A stretch of 64,000 nt of DNA, taken from contig NZ_JAPNLJ010000010.1 in the NCBI RefSeq assembly GCF_026627445.1, positions 1-64,000 on the forward strand, read 5' to 3'. Origin of the DNA: Streptomyces sp. H27-H1 (GTDB taxonomy: Bacteria > Actinomycetota > Actinomycetes > Streptomycetales > Streptomycetaceae). Shown here in pieces: positions 33,332 to 42,542 of this stretch (position 1 is the first letter of the stretch; each line of letters begins with the position of its first letter). The notes beneath the pieces were generated by a model. The model did no database searches, was not told the origin of the DNA, and saw nothing but the letters and a program-made list of their open reading frames with translations. The translations under genes were made by a program, and so were the position numbers.

Positions 33332-34852
33332 GTGCCCCAGCCGCACCGTCCCACCCGACCCGCCCTGCCTGCCCGGCCCGCCCGGCCGTCGCAGCGCGCG
33401 CCGCGGCCCGGCGGTGCGGGCGGCCCACGGACGGGCGGCCCACGCCCGGCGGACAGACCCCGCTGGGGGGTGCGGCTCGCGGCCGGGCTGTCGGTGGTGG
33501 TCCTGGGTTCGGGGGCCCTCGGGCACGCCGTGATGACCGGGCTGGACACCGGTATCCAGCGCGTGGACCCCTTCAAGGATATGAAGAACCGCCCGCAGGC
33601 CGGGCACGGGGTGAACTTCCTGCTCGTCGGCACCGACGGCCGCGACAAGATCACCGCCGAGCAGAGGCGCGAGTACCGCCTGGGCGGCGCGCCCTGCCAC
33701 TGCACCGACACCGTCATGCTGGTCCACCTCTCGGCGGACCGGACGCGGGCCAGTGTGGTCAGCCTTCCCCGCGACAGCTACGCGGAACTGCCCGCGCACG
33801 TGGACGGGTCCAGCGGCAAACAGCACGGGGCGCACCCCGTGAAGCTGAACGCCGCCTACGCCGAGGGCGGCCCCCACCTGACCGTGCGCACCGTCGAGAA
33901 CATGACCCGCGTGAAGATCGACCACTACCTGGAAGTCGACTTCACCAGCTTCATGAAGACGGTCGACGCGATGGGCGGCGTGGAGATCTGCACCGCCAAG
34001 ACCATGCACGACCCCAACACCGGCCTCGACCTGCTCCCCGGCACCCACCGGCTGAGCGGCGGCCAGTCCTTGCAGTACGTGCGCTCGCGCCATGTGGACG
34101 GGGCCTCGGACCTGGGCCGGATGCAGCGCCAGCAGCGGTTCGTCGCCGCCCTCATCAAGCAGGCCACGGGCGGCGGGGTGCTGCTCAACCCAGTCAAGTT
34201 CAAGGAGGTCAGCTCCACCCTGCTGGGTTCGGTCCGGGCCGACAAGGGCTTCGGCTCGGAGCAGATGCTGGCCCTCGGGCAGGCGATGCGCGATTTCACC
34301 CCGTCCTCCTCGGAGTTCGCCTCCGTGCCCGTCGGCAACCCCTCCTTCCCGGTCAAGGGCATCGGCTCCACCGTGAAATGGGACCAGGGCAAGGCCGCGA
34401 AGCTCTTCGAGGCGCTGCGCAACGACCGTCCGCTGGCCCCGGCACCCGCCCCCGGCAAGCCGGTGCGCCGGCAGCAGGCCGTGCCGGTGGACGTGGCCCC
34501 GCAGCAGGTCCGGGTCCAGGTGGAGAACGGCACCCGGATCGACGGGCTGGGCACCCGGGTGGACTCGGCGCTGCGCGCCACCGGCTTCGACACCACCCGG
34601 GCTCCGGGGAACGGCGCGAGCCGGGACGTCAAGCGCACGGTGATCACGTACGACCCGCGCTGGGACCGGTCGGCCCGTACGGTGTCCACCGCGCTGCCCG
34701 GCAGTGAGCTGCGGGCCGTGCCGGGGCAGGGGCGGACCGTCGTGGTGATCGCGGGCGCCGACTACCGCAAGGTGGTGGCGGTGCGCCCGGAGGACCCGCA
34801 GCACGGCGAATTCGGTGTGGTCACCGGTGACCAGGTGGTCTGCGGGAAGTAG
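33332..34852 (+). CDS. LCP family protein 4 with LytR_C domain
   Basis: A 506-residue LCP protein. GTG 33332 has GAGG 8 nt upstream; an in-frame GTG at 33323 lacks a ribosome site. Pro/Arg-rich cytosolic N-terminus, membrane segment at about 50-70, LCP domain at about 90-340 with NFLLVGTDGRDKITAEQRREY, CTDTVMLVHLSADRTRASVVSLPRDSYAELP, VKIDHYLEVDFTSFMKTVDAMGGVEIC and GGQSLQYVRSRHVDGASDLGR, and a LytR_C domain from QQVRVQVENGTRIDGLGTRV to the C-terminus. Divergent from the GT2 gene and only 21 bp from the convergent thioesterase. Confidence 0.93.
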   Translation: MPQPHRPTRPALPARPARPSQRAPRPGGAGGPRTGGPRPADRPRWGVRLAAGLSVVVLGSGALGHAVMTGLDTGIQRVDPFKDMKNRPQAGHGVNFLLVGTDGRDKITAEQRREYRLGGAPCHCTDTVMLVHLSADRTRASVVSLPRDSYAELPAHVDGSSGKQHGAHPVKLNAAYAEGGPHLTVRTVENMTRVKIDHYLEVDFTSFMKTVDAMGGVEICTAKTMHDPNTGLDLLPGTHRLSGGQSLQYVRSRHVDGASDLGRMQRQQRFVAALIKQATGGGVLLNPVKFKEVSSTLLGSVRADKGFGSEQMLALGQAMRDFTPSSSEFASVPVGNPSFPVKGIGSTVKWDQGKAAKLFEALRNDRPLAPAPAPGKPVRRQQAVPVDVAPQQVRVQVENGTRIDGLGTRVDSALRATGFDTTRAPGNGASRDVKRTVITYDPRWDRSARTVSTALPGSELRAVPGQGRTVVVIAGADYRKVVAVRPEDPQHGEFGVVTGDQVVCGK

Positions 34853-34873
34853 GACCGGCCCGCCGGGAGCCGC

Positions 34874-35413
34874 TCAGAGCTCGTCGAAGCCCTGGGCGGC
34901 GCGCTGCTCGCGCAGTTCCGTGATCGCCTGGCGGCGGGCCAGCCGGTGGGTGCGCCGGATCTGGGCCTCCTGGTAGCGCCGCTCGTCCTGCTCCGTCTCC
35001 GGGAGGACCGCGGGGACCTGGCGGGGCTTGCCCTCGGCGTCGACCGCGGTGAAGACGAGGTAGGCGCTGCCGACCTGGGTGGCGGGGGTGGATTCGTTCC
35101 ACCGCTCCGCGAGGACGCGTACGCCGATCTCCATGGAGGAGCGGCCGGTCCAGTTGCACTGGGCCTTGACGTGGACGAGATCGCCGACGCGGACCGGGGC
35201 GAGGAAGGCCATCTCGTCCATTGAGGCGGTGACCGCCGGGCCGCCGGAGTGGCGGCCGGCCACGGCGCCGGCCGCGTCGTCCACCAGCTTCATGATCACG
35301 CCGCCGTGCACGGTGCCGAGGAGATTGGTGTCGTTGGCGGTCATGATGTGGCTCAGGGTGGTGCGGGATGCCGAGATCGGCTTTCCCGGCAGCTCGCCCG
35401 GTATTTCTGTCAT
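34874..35413 (-). CDS. Acyl-CoA thioesterase (hotdog fold)
   Basis: A 179-residue YciA/ACOT-type thioesterase hydrolysing acyl-CoA to free acid and CoA. Signatures are TLSHIMTANDTNLLGTVHGGVIMKLVDDAAG (about 19-49, with the catalytic-site Asn and HGG) and VRVGDLVHVKAQCNWTGRSSMEIGV (about 74-98). A C-terminal charged helix (about 140-179) follows. It lies in the LCP cluster but on the opposite strand between LCP 4 and LCP 5; it has no evident functional tie with them. Substrate chain length unknown. Confidence 0.92.
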   Translation of the reverse strand: MTEIPGELPGKPISASRTTLSHIMTANDTNLLGTVHGGVIMKLVDDAAGAVAGRHSGGPAVTASMDEMAFLAPVRVGDLVHVKAQCNWTGRSSMEIGVRVLAERWNESTPATQVGSAYLVFTAVDAEGKPRQVPAVLPETEQDERRYQEAQIRRTHRLARRQAITELREQRAAQGFDEL

Positions 35414-35519
35414 GGAGACAGCTTAAGTGCGGTGCGCGGGCATCAGCTCTGCAACAGCACCGGTACGAATGCACCCCCGGGCTGTTCCGCGACACGCCCG
35501 GCCAGGCATTCTTGGGCGC

Positions 35520-36854
35520 ATGAGTGACTGGGACGGGTTGAGCGGCGAGCAGGACCAGCGCGGCCGCCGCGATGACGGGTACGGCCAAGGCAGCGGCCAG
35601 GCGCAGCCGGAGGGCGCACGGCGGATGAGGCACGTCCAGCGGCCCGGCCCCCAAGCGTCCCGGCAGCAGCCGCAGCAGCCCCCGCACCGCCCGGCCCAGG
35701 CCCCGGCCGTGGCGCCTTACGTGCCTCCGCAGCAGGACGGCTCGTACAACCCCGCGGGCGGCTACGACAGCGGCTACAACACCGGCCAGGTCTACGGCGG
35801 CGGCCAGCCGCCCACCGGGCCGCACGGACGCGGACCGGGCGGCCCCGGCGGCCCGGCCCGACCGGCGGGACCGGCCCCGGACTGGCGCAAGCGGATCAAG
35901 ATCGGCTCGATCGTGCTGGTCTCGGGCCTGCTCGTGACGGGCATCGGCACCTACTTCTGGGCCGACTCCAACGTGCGCCGCGAGGTCGACCTCTCCAAGG
36001 TCATCGAGCGCCCGAAGGAGGGCGACTGCACGACCTACCTGATCGTGGGCTCCGACAGCCGCGAGGGCATGTCCGCCGAGGAGAAGAAGAAGCTCCACAC
36101 CGGCTCGGCCGAGGGCAAGCGCACCGACTCGATGATGATCCTCGCCAAGTGCTCCAGCGGGAACACGATGATCTCCCTGCCGCGTGACTCCGACGTGGAG
36201 ATCCCCTCCTTCATCGGCTCCGAGTCGGGCACGAAGTTCGCGGGCAAGGGCAAGCGGACCAAGCTGAACGCGGCGTACGCGCAGGACGGCCCGGAGCTGC
36301 TGGTGCGGACGGTGGAGTTCAACACCGGCCTGCGCATCGACCACTACGCCGAGATCGGCTTCGCCGGCTTCGCGAACATCGTGGACGCGCTGGGCGGGGT
36401 GGAGCTGAACATCGAGAAGGGGTTCAAGGACGAGAAGTCCGGGGCCGACTTCAAGGAGGGCACCCAGACGCTGAACGGCGAGCAGTCGCTGGCCTACGTA
36501 CGGACCCGCTACGCCTTCGCCGAGTCGGACCTGCAGCGGACCAAGAACCAGCAGAAGTTCCTGTCGGCGCTGGCGAGCCAGGCGGCGACGCCCTCGACGA
36601 TCCTGAACCCGTTCTCCCTGTACCCGATGCTGGGCGCGGGGCTGGACACACTGATCGTGGACAAGGACATGTCGCTGTGGGACATGGGCCAGATGTTCTT
36701 CGCGATGAAGGGCATCAACGGCGGTGACGGCCTGTCCATGAACATGCCGATCTCCGGGCAGCGCGGCGGCAACCTCGTCTGGGACAAGACGAAGGTTCGC
36801 CAGCTGGTCCAGCAGATCCAGAAGGACGAGAAGGTCACCGTCCGCGGGAACTGA
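35520..36854 (+). CDS. LCP family protein 5
   Basis: A 444-residue LCP protein with a long cytosolic N-terminus (about 120 residues) rich in Gln, Pro, Gly and Tyr, then a membrane segment near 125-148. The LCP domain (about 165-410) contains TTYLIVGSDSREGMSAEEKK, TDSMMILAKCSSGNTMISLPRD, LRIDHYAEIGFAGFANIVDALGGVELN and GEQSLAYVRTRYAFAESDLQRTKNQ. No LytR_C domain. Of the five it is closest in layout to classical LytR/TagT enzymes. It converges on the GDP-mannose pyrophosphorylase-like gene. Confidence 0.93.
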   Translation: MSDWDGLSGEQDQRGRRDDGYGQGSGQAQPEGARRMRHVQRPGPQASRQQPQQPPHRPAQAPAVAPYVPPQQDGSYNPAGGYDSGYNTGQVYGGGQPPTGPHGRGPGGPGGPARPAGPAPDWRKRIKIGSIVLVSGLLVTGIGTYFWADSNVRREVDLSKVIERPKEGDCTTYLIVGSDSREGMSAEEKKKLHTGSAEGKRTDSMMILAKCSSGNTMISLPRDSDVEIPSFIGSESGTKFAGKGKRTKLNAAYAQDGPELLVRTVEFNTGLRIDHYAEIGFAGFANIVDALGGVELNIEKGFKDEKSGADFKEGTQTLNGEQSLAYVRTRYAFAESDLQRTKNQQKFLSALASQAATPSTILNPFSLYPMLGAGLDTLIVDKDMSLWDMGQMFFAMKGINGGDGLSMNMPISGQRGGNLVWDKTKVRQLVQQIQKDEKVTVRGN

Positions 36855-36937
36855 TCACGCGGCGGGCCGGGCCGCTCCCCCGCGCGGGGAGGGTCCGGCG
36901 CCGGCCCGGCACCGGCCCGGACCCGGTCAGGCGTCGC

Positions 36938-38020
36938 TCAGGCGTCGGAGGAGAAGCGGATCGCCGCGTCGGGCAGCTGCGCCCCGCACCAGACCCGGGC
37001 GCCGGCGCGCAGCTCGTTGTCGGCCCCCACGACGGCTCCGTCACCGATGACGGCGGCGTCCAGTACGGTCCGTGCGCCCACCGAGGCGCCGGCGCCGATC
37101 AGGCTGGCGGCCACCTGTGCGTCGGGGCCCACGACCGCGCCGTCCAGCAGGATGGAGCCCTGGACGACCGCCCCCGCCTCGACGCGGGCGCCGGCGCCCA
37201 CGACGGTGCCCCCCGACAGCTTGGCCCCGGCCGCGACGTGGGCTCCGGGCAGTACGAGGGACTCACCGCGGCGTCCGGGGACGGCCGGGGAGGGGACGAC
37301 GCCGCGGACCAGGTCGGCGGAGGCCTGGATGATCGCCTCCGGCTTGCCGAGGTCCATCCAGTAGGTGTTCTCGGTGACCCCGTGCAGGGTGGCTCCGGAG
37401 GCGAGCAGGCCGGGGAAGGTCTCGCGCTCGACGGAAACGGACCGGCCGGCCGGGATGGTGTCGATCACGCTGCGCCGGAAGACGTAGCAGCCGGCGTTGA
37501 TCTGGTCGGTGATGATCTCCTCGGGCGTCTGCGGCTTCTCGGTGAAGGCCAGCACCCGCCCGTGGGCGTCGGTGGGGACCAGGCCGAAGGCGCGCGGGTC
37601 GTCGACCCGTACCAGGTGCAGGGAGACGTCGGCGTCGGCCGCCTTGTGCGATTCGACGAGGCCGGCGATGTCCAGGCCGGTGAGGATGTCGCCGTTGAAG
37701 ACGAGCACGGAGGAGTCGGGGCCGCCGGTGAGCAGCCGTGCCGCGTTGCGGATGGCGCCGCCGGTGCCGAGGGGTTCGTCCTCGACCACGTACTCCAGGT
37801 GGACGCCGAAGGCGGATCCGTCGCCGAAGTAGGGCTCGAAGACCTCGGCGAGGTAGCAGGTGGCCATCACGATGTGCGTGACGCCGGCGGCGGCGGCCCG
37901 GGCGATCTGGTGGGCGAGGAAGGGAACGCCTGCCGTGTGGACCATCGGCTTCGGTGTGTTCACCGTGACGGGACGCAGCCGCGTCCCTTGTCCGCCGACC
38001 AGCAGGATCGCTTCCGTCAT
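36938..38020 (-). CDS. NDP-sugar synthase, probably GDP-mannose pyrophosphorylase
   Basis: A 360-residue nucleotidyltransferase making an activated sugar, probably GDP-mannose from mannose-1-phosphate. N-terminal catalytic domain: MTEAILLVGGQGTRLRPVTVNTPKPM (signature GGxGTRLRPxTxxxPKPM), VVEDEPLGTGGAIRNAA, VLVFNGDILTGLD (metal Asp), and FTEKPQTPEEIITDQINAGCYVF. From about 255 to the end a hexapeptide-repeat left-handed beta-helix occurs. Start ATG follows GGGGAGA. The equivalent mycobacterial gene (manB/Rv3264c) makes GDP-mannose; nucleotide and sugar are otherwise not readable. Confidence 0.9.
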   Translation of the reverse strand: MTEAILLVGGQGTRLRPVTVNTPKPMVHTAGVPFLAHQIARAAAAGVTHIVMATCYLAEVFEPYFGDGSAFGVHLEYVVEDEPLGTGGAIRNAARLLTGGPDSSVLVFNGDILTGLDIAGLVESHKAADADVSLHLVRVDDPRAFGLVPTDAHGRVLAFTEKPQTPEEIITDQINAGCYVFRRSVIDTIPAGRSVSVERETFPGLLASGATLHGVTENTYWMDLGKPEAIIQASADLVRGVVPSPAVPGRRGESLVLPGAHVAAGAKLSGGTVVGAGARVEAGAVVQGSILLDGAVVGPDAQVAASLIGAGASVGARTVLDAAVIGDGAVVGADNELRAGARVWCGAQLPDAAIRFSSDA

Positions 38021-38312
38021 TGCGTTCTCCCCAACCGATTCCGGCGTACGAAGGTCCAAATTTAGCCCATCCGGGTCGTCCCCAGAGGCCGGTGCCGATG
38101 TGTGCGTGCGCCTGCGCCGCTGCTCAGGGCGGTGCGGAGGCGAACGGGGCGTCGTGGCCGGGTGGCTGCCGGCCGGGGCGCGGGAAGCGCCTGCTCCCGC
38201 GCTCGTCCCGCACCCGTGAGGTGCCGGCGCTCGTCCGCCGCCGAGTGCGTGGCGTCGGACAGGATCGGCGACCGGTCGGGCGCACAGCCTAACCACGCGG
38301 CGCGCAGTACAC
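38021..38312. other. Upstream region of the pyrophosphorylase gene
   Basis: About 290 bp of GC-rich DNA with no convincing gene; scattered frames have atypical composition. It should contain the promoter of the pyrophosphorylase gene, which I could not identify. Confidence 0.4.
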
Positions 38313-38345
38313 GAGGCGCCCCCGGGCATGTCCCGGGGGCGCCTC
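38313..38345 (-). terminator. Terminator of the acyl-CoA dehydrogenase gene
   Basis: Perfect 14-bp arms GAGGCGCCCCCGGG (38313-38326) and CCCGGGGGCGCCTC (38332-38345) with a 5-nt loop, 24 bp after the stop of the acyl-CoA dehydrogenase on the minus strand. Confidence 0.82.
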
Positions 38346-38369
38346 ATGTTCGTGCAGGTCAGGGGCCTG

Positions 38370-39542
38370 CTAGGGCAGGTTGCGGGCCATGACGATGCGC
38401 TGGACCTGGTTCGTGCCCTCGTAGATCTGGGTGATCTTCGCGTCGCGCATCATGCGCTCCACCGGGTAGTCCCGGGTGTAGCCGTAGCCGCCGAGGAGCT
38501 GGACCGCGTCCGTGGTGACCTCCATGGCCACGTCCGAGGCGAAGCACTTGGCCGCGGCGCCGAAGAAGGTGAGGTCCTCCTTGTCGCCACCGGCGGAGAC
38601 GCGCTCCGACTTGGCGGCGGCCGAGTACGTCAGCTGGCGGGCGGCCTCGATCTTCATGGCCATGTCCGCGAGCATGAACTGCACGCCCTGGAAGTCGCCG
38701 ATCGGCTTGCCGAACTGCTTGCGCTCCTGGACGTAGCCCTTGGCGTAGTCCAGGGCGCCCTGGGCGATGCCGAGGGCCTGGGCGGCGATGGTGATGCGGG
38801 TGTGGTCGAGGGTCTTCATCGCGGTGGCGAATCCGGTGCCCTCGGCGCCGATCATGCGGTCGGCGGGGATGCGGACGTTGTCGAGGTAGACCTCGCGCGT
38901 CGGAGAGCCCTTGATGCCGAGCTTCTTCTCCGGGGCGCCGAAGGAGACGCCCTCGTCGGACTTCTCGACCACGAAGGCGGAGATCCCCTTGGAGCGCTTC
39001 TCGGGGTCGGTGACGGCCATGACCGTGTAGTACTCGGAGACGCCGGCGTTGGTGATCCAGCGCTTGACGCCGTTGAGCACCCAGAAGTCGCCGTCGCGGA
39101 CCGCGCGGGTCTTCATGCCCGCGGCGTCCGAGCCCGCGTCGGGCTCGGAGAGGGCGTACGAGAACATCGCGTCGCCCTTGGCCAGCGGGCCGAGGTACTT
39201 GGCCTTGAGCTCCTCGGATCCGGAGAGGATCACCGGGAGCGAGCCGAGCTTGTTCACGGCCGGGATGAGGGAGGAGGACGCGCAGACGCGGGCCACCTCC
39301 TCGATCACGATCACCGTGGCGAGGGCGTCGGCGCCCGCGCCGCCGTAGCTCTCGGGCACATGGACTGCGTGCAGGTCGCTGGCGACGAGGGCGTCCAGGG
39401 CCTCCTGCGGGAAACGGGACTCCTCGTCGACCGCGGCGGCGAAGGGCATGATCTTCGCCTCGGCGAGCGCGCGGACGGACTCGCGGAGCATGTCGTGCTC
39501 CTCGGCCGGGCGGTACAGGTCGAAGTCGGCAGAACCCGCCAA
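38370..39542 (-). CDS. Acyl-CoA dehydrogenase (FadE25-like)
   Basis: A 390-residue FAD enzyme introducing an alpha-beta double bond in acyl-CoA. Visible signatures: YALSEPDAGSDAAGMKTRA (about 134-152), WITNAGVSEYYTVMAV (FAD/substrate), RKQFGKPIGDFQGVQFMLADMA, and C-terminal AVQLLGGYGYTRDYPVERMMRDAKITQIYEGTNQ, whose EGTNQ glutamate is the usual catalytic base. TTG start at 39542, 9 nt after GGGGAG. It occupies the same place relative to purE/purK as mycobacterial fadE25. Substrate likely short or branched acyl-CoA; not determined. Confidence 0.94.
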   Translation of the reverse strand: MAGSADFDLYRPAEEHDMLRESVRALAEAKIMPFAAAVDEESRFPQEALDALVASDLHAVHVPESYGGAGADALATVIVIEEVARVCASSSLIPAVNKLGSLPVILSGSEELKAKYLGPLAKGDAMFSYALSEPDAGSDAAGMKTRAVRDGDFWVLNGVKRWITNAGVSEYYTVMAVTDPEKRSKGISAFVVEKSDEGVSFGAPEKKLGIKGSPTREVYLDNVRIPADRMIGAEGTGFATAMKTLDHTRITIAAQALGIAQGALDYAKGYVQERKQFGKPIGDFQGVQFMLADMAMKIEAARQLTYSAAAKSERVSAGGDKEDLTFFGAAAKCFASDVAMEVTTDAVQLLGGYGYTRDYPVERMMRDAKITQIYEGTNQVQRIVMARNLP

Positions 39543-39759
39543 GATCTCTCACTCCCCAGGTGGTGCGTGATGCTAACTACCGTTAAGTAACCCAAGCTTA
39601 GTGTCCGGCCGCCGACCGCGACATGGGCGTCCTACGTGAGTTGCGTGACAACGGGGCCGTACGGGCGACGGCCGGGCAGCCATAGCCGGAATGCAACCCC
39701 GGCCACCGGCCCGACTATGCTCGGTTGCCGCGAACGGCCCAGCACCTCCAGGAGCACTC

Positions 39760-41103
39760 ATGGCCCCCCTCAAGATCACTGTGATCGGCACCGGATACCT
39801 CGGCGCCACTCATGCCGCGGCAATGGCAGAGCTGGGGTTCGAGGTGCTCGGACTGGACGTCGTGCCCGAGAAGATCGCCATGCTGGCCGCCGGGCGCGTG
39901 CCCATGTACGAGCCGGGGCTGGAGGAACTGCTGGCCACGCACGTGGCCGGACTGCCGGGCTCCTCGGGCCGGCTGCGCTTCACCACCTCCTGGGAGGAGG
40001 TCGGCGCCTTCGGCGACATCCACTTCGTCTGCGTGAACACCCCGCAGAAGCACGGCGAGTACGCCTGCGACATGAGCTACGTCGACTCCGCCATGGAATC
40101 GCTCGCCCCGCACCTGACCCGGGCCGCCCTGGTCGTCGGCAAGTCCACCGTGCCCGTCGGCTCCGCCGAGCGCCTCGCCACGAAGCTCACCGCGCTCGCC
40201 CCGGCCGGCGAGGACGTGGAACTCGCCTGGAACCCGGAGTTCCTGCGCGAGGGCTTCGCCGTCCAGGACACCCTGCACCCGGACCGGATCGTCATCGGAG
40301 TCGACGGCGAACGCGCCGAGAAGCTCCTGCGGGAGGTCTACGCGACCCCCATGGGCGAGGGCACCCCGCTCGTCGTCACCGACTTCCCCACCGCCGAACT
40401 CGTCAAGACCGCCGCCAACTCCTTCCTCGCCACGAAGATCTCCTTCATCAACGCCATGGCCGAGGTCTGCGAGGCCGCCGGCGGCGACGTGGCGAAGCTG
40501 GCCGAGGCCATCGGCCACGACGAGCGCATCGGGAAGAAGTTCCTGCGCGCCGGCATCGGTTTCGGCGGCGGCTGCCTGCCCAAGGACATCCGCGCCTTCA
40601 TGGCCCGGGCCGGCGAGCTCGGCGCCGACCAGGCCCTGACCTTCCTGCGCGAGGTCGACTCCATCAACATGCGCCGCCGCGGCCACATGGTCGAGCTGGC
40701 CCGCGACGCCGTCGGCGGCTCCTTCCTCGGCAAGCGCGTCGCCGTACTGGGCGCCACCTTCAAGCCGGACTCCGACGACGTCCGCGACTCCCCCGCACTG
40801 AACGTCGCCGGCCAGATCCACCTCCAGGGCGGCCAGGTCACCGTCTACGACCCCAAGGGCATGGACAACGCCCGCCGCGTCTTCCCCACCCTCGGGTACG
40901 CCGACACCGCCATCGACGCCGCCCGGGGCGCCGAGGTCGTCCTGCACCTCACCGAGTGGCGGGAGTTCCGCGACCTGGACCCCGCCGCCCTCGGCGAGGT
41001 CGTCACCGACCGCCTCGTCCTCGACGGACGCAACGCCCTGGACCCCGCCCTGTGGCGCGCCGCCGGCTGGACCTACCGCGCGATGGGCCGCCCGCACGCC
41101 TGA
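39760..41103 (+). CDS. UDP-glucose/GDP-mannose dehydrogenase family enzyme
   Basis: A 447-residue NAD-dependent dehydrogenase oxidising a nucleotide sugar twice at C6, most likely UDP-glucose to UDP-glucuronate. N-terminal Rossmann motif ITVIGTGYLGATHAAAMAELG (GxGYxG, 6-26), KSTVPVGSAERL, EFLREGFAVQDTLHPDRIVIG, AELVKTAANSFLATKISFINAMAE, and the catalytic Cys272 in GIGFGGGCLPKDI. Start ATG is 7 nt after AGGAG. It supplies a uronic-acid precursor for extracellular glycans; sugar specificity (UDP-Glc versus others) cannot be settled by eye. Confidence 0.93.
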   Translation: MAPLKITVIGTGYLGATHAAAMAELGFEVLGLDVVPEKIAMLAAGRVPMYEPGLEELLATHVAGLPGSSGRLRFTTSWEEVGAFGDIHFVCVNTPQKHGEYACDMSYVDSAMESLAPHLTRAALVVGKSTVPVGSAERLATKLTALAPAGEDVELAWNPEFLREGFAVQDTLHPDRIVIGVDGERAEKLLREVYATPMGEGTPLVVTDFPTAELVKTAANSFLATKISFINAMAEVCEAAGGDVAKLAEAIGHDERIGKKFLRAGIGFGGGCLPKDIRAFMARAGELGADQALTFLREVDSINMRRRGHMVELARDAVGGSFLGKRVAVLGATFKPDSDDVRDSPALNVAGQIHLQGGQVTVYDPKGMDNARRVFPTLGYADTAIDAARGAEVVLHLTEWREFRDLDPAALGEVVTDRLVLDGRNALDPALWRAAGWTYRAMGRPHA

Positions 41104-41249
41104 TCCCGCCCTCCCCGGCGACCCCTCTCCCGCCACCCCCGCCACCGCTTGATCCACTTCGTTGCGGAATGCGCGGTTTCGCATCTCGTCACCGGATCGT
41201 TGGAGCGACCACCGGGGCCGCGCGCCATGGATCGCTAGACTCACGGCCG

Positions 41250-42530
41250 ATGACCAGTACGAGCAGGACCATCGACTCCGCACTGCGGGGGCGCGCCGGC
41301 CGCCTGGCCATGGCGGGCTTCTGGCTGGCCACCCGGACGCTGATGGTGGTCCTCCTGGTGGTGAACCTCCACGGCACCTCCTCGGTGCGCGTGGAGATCA
41401 CCCAGACCTACAACAACTGGTACGACGTCCTCGTCACCGGGACCATGCCGCACGACGACGTCATGTGGCAGTACCCGCCGGCCGCGGCGGCGATCTTCCT
41501 GTCGCCCGACCTGCTCCCCTTCCTCAGCTACTTCCAGGCCTTCGTCGCCCTGACCGTGATCTGCGACGCTCTGATCACCGTCGGCCTGGTCCGCGCCGCC
41601 CGCCGCAGCGACGGCAGCCTGGCCGGCGCGGTGCTGTGGCTGACCACGCTGCCGCTGCTGCTCTCGCTGCCCTTCGGCCGCTACGACCTCCAGGTCACCC
41701 TGCTCGCCGTCGGCTCGCTGCTGTGCCTGCGCTTCCGCCGCAAGCTCGGCGGCGTCCTCGCCGGAATCGGCGCCCTGGTCAAGGTCTGGCCGCTGCTCAC
41801 GCTGATCGGCACCCCGCGCGGCCGGACCACCCGCGACGCCATCGTCTCGGCGCTGGCGGCCGGGGCCGTCCTGCTCGCCGTTCTCGCACTGTTCTTCCGC
41901 GACACCCTCGGCTTCCTGGGCAACCAGGGCAACCGCGGCATCCAGGTCGAATCCCTCGGCGGCTCGGCCCTCATGCTCGGCAAGCTCGTCGGCGCCTGGT
42001 CCGGGAAGATCGAAGTCCGCTACGGCGCCTACGAGTACCTCGGCCCGTACGTCTCCAGCGTCGCCCTGCTCTCCGTCGCCCTCACCGTCGCCGGATTCGC
42101 CTGGCTGCTGCTGTGGCGGGTCAAGGCCCGCCGCTGGTCGACCGCGACCCCGCTGGACGCCGCGCTGTGCGCCATCCTCGTGTTCACCATCACCAGCCGC
42201 GTGCTCAGCCCGCAGTACCTGATCTGGCTGGTCGGCCTCGCCGCGGTCTGCCTGACCTGCCGGCACACCACGCAGCGCCCGGTGGCCTGGCTGATCGTGG
42301 CCTCCACCGCACTCAGCACGGCGATCTACCCGCTGACCTACGGCTCGGAGATCCTCCCGGGCACCGTCTTCGGCACGTTCCTCCTCGTGCTCCGCAACGG
42401 CCTGCTGGGCTGGGCCGCCGTCCTGTCCTGCCTGCGCCTGTGGCGGGCCAGCGTGAGCCCCCTGCCCGGGACCGGACCCGCGACCGTGCCGGCGGCCACG
42501 GCCGAGCCCGGGATCCCGGCGCGCGTCTAG
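41250..42530 (+). CDS. GT87/DUF2029 polytopic glycosyltransferase
   Basis: A 426-residue integral membrane protein with about 10 hydrophobic segments. The first extracytoplasmic loop contains YNNWYDVLVTGTMPHDDVMWQYPPAAA, where the acidic pair and QYPP are typical of GT87/GT-C mannosyltransferases such as PimE. FGRYDLQVTLLAVGSLL and ALVKVWPLL (KxWP) are further family marks. Such enzymes use polyprenyl-phosphate mannose outside the membrane. It follows the UGD-type gene by 146 bp. Acceptor unknown. Confidence 0.87.
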   Translation: MTSTSRTIDSALRGRAGRLAMAGFWLATRTLMVVLLVVNLHGTSSVRVEITQTYNNWYDVLVTGTMPHDDVMWQYPPAAAAIFLSPDLLPFLSYFQAFVALTVICDALITVGLVRAARRSDGSLAGAVLWLTTLPLLLSLPFGRYDLQVTLLAVGSLLCLRFRRKLGGVLAGIGALVKVWPLLTLIGTPRGRTTRDAIVSALAAGAVLLAVLALFFRDTLGFLGNQGNRGIQVESLGGSALMLGKLVGAWSGKIEVRYGAYEYLGPYVSSVALLSVALTVAGFAWLLLWRVKARRWSTATPLDAALCAILVFTITSRVLSPQYLIWLVGLAAVCLTCRHTTQRPVAWLIVASTALSTAIYPLTYGSEILPGTVFGTFLLVLRNGLLGWAAVLSCLRLWRASVSPLPGTGPATVPAATAEPGIPARV

Positions 42531-42542
42531 TCCTGTGACCGG

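Noticed and set aside
36875..36891. CTCCCC/GGGGAG hairpin between LCP 5 and the pyrophosphorylase
   Set aside because: Only 6 bp in very GC-rich DNA; not distinguishable from chance.
39636..42530. 964-residue frame spanning the UGD and GT87 genes
   Set aside because: The first half is an Arg-rich shadow of the UGD-type gene; the real GT87 protein starts at 41250.
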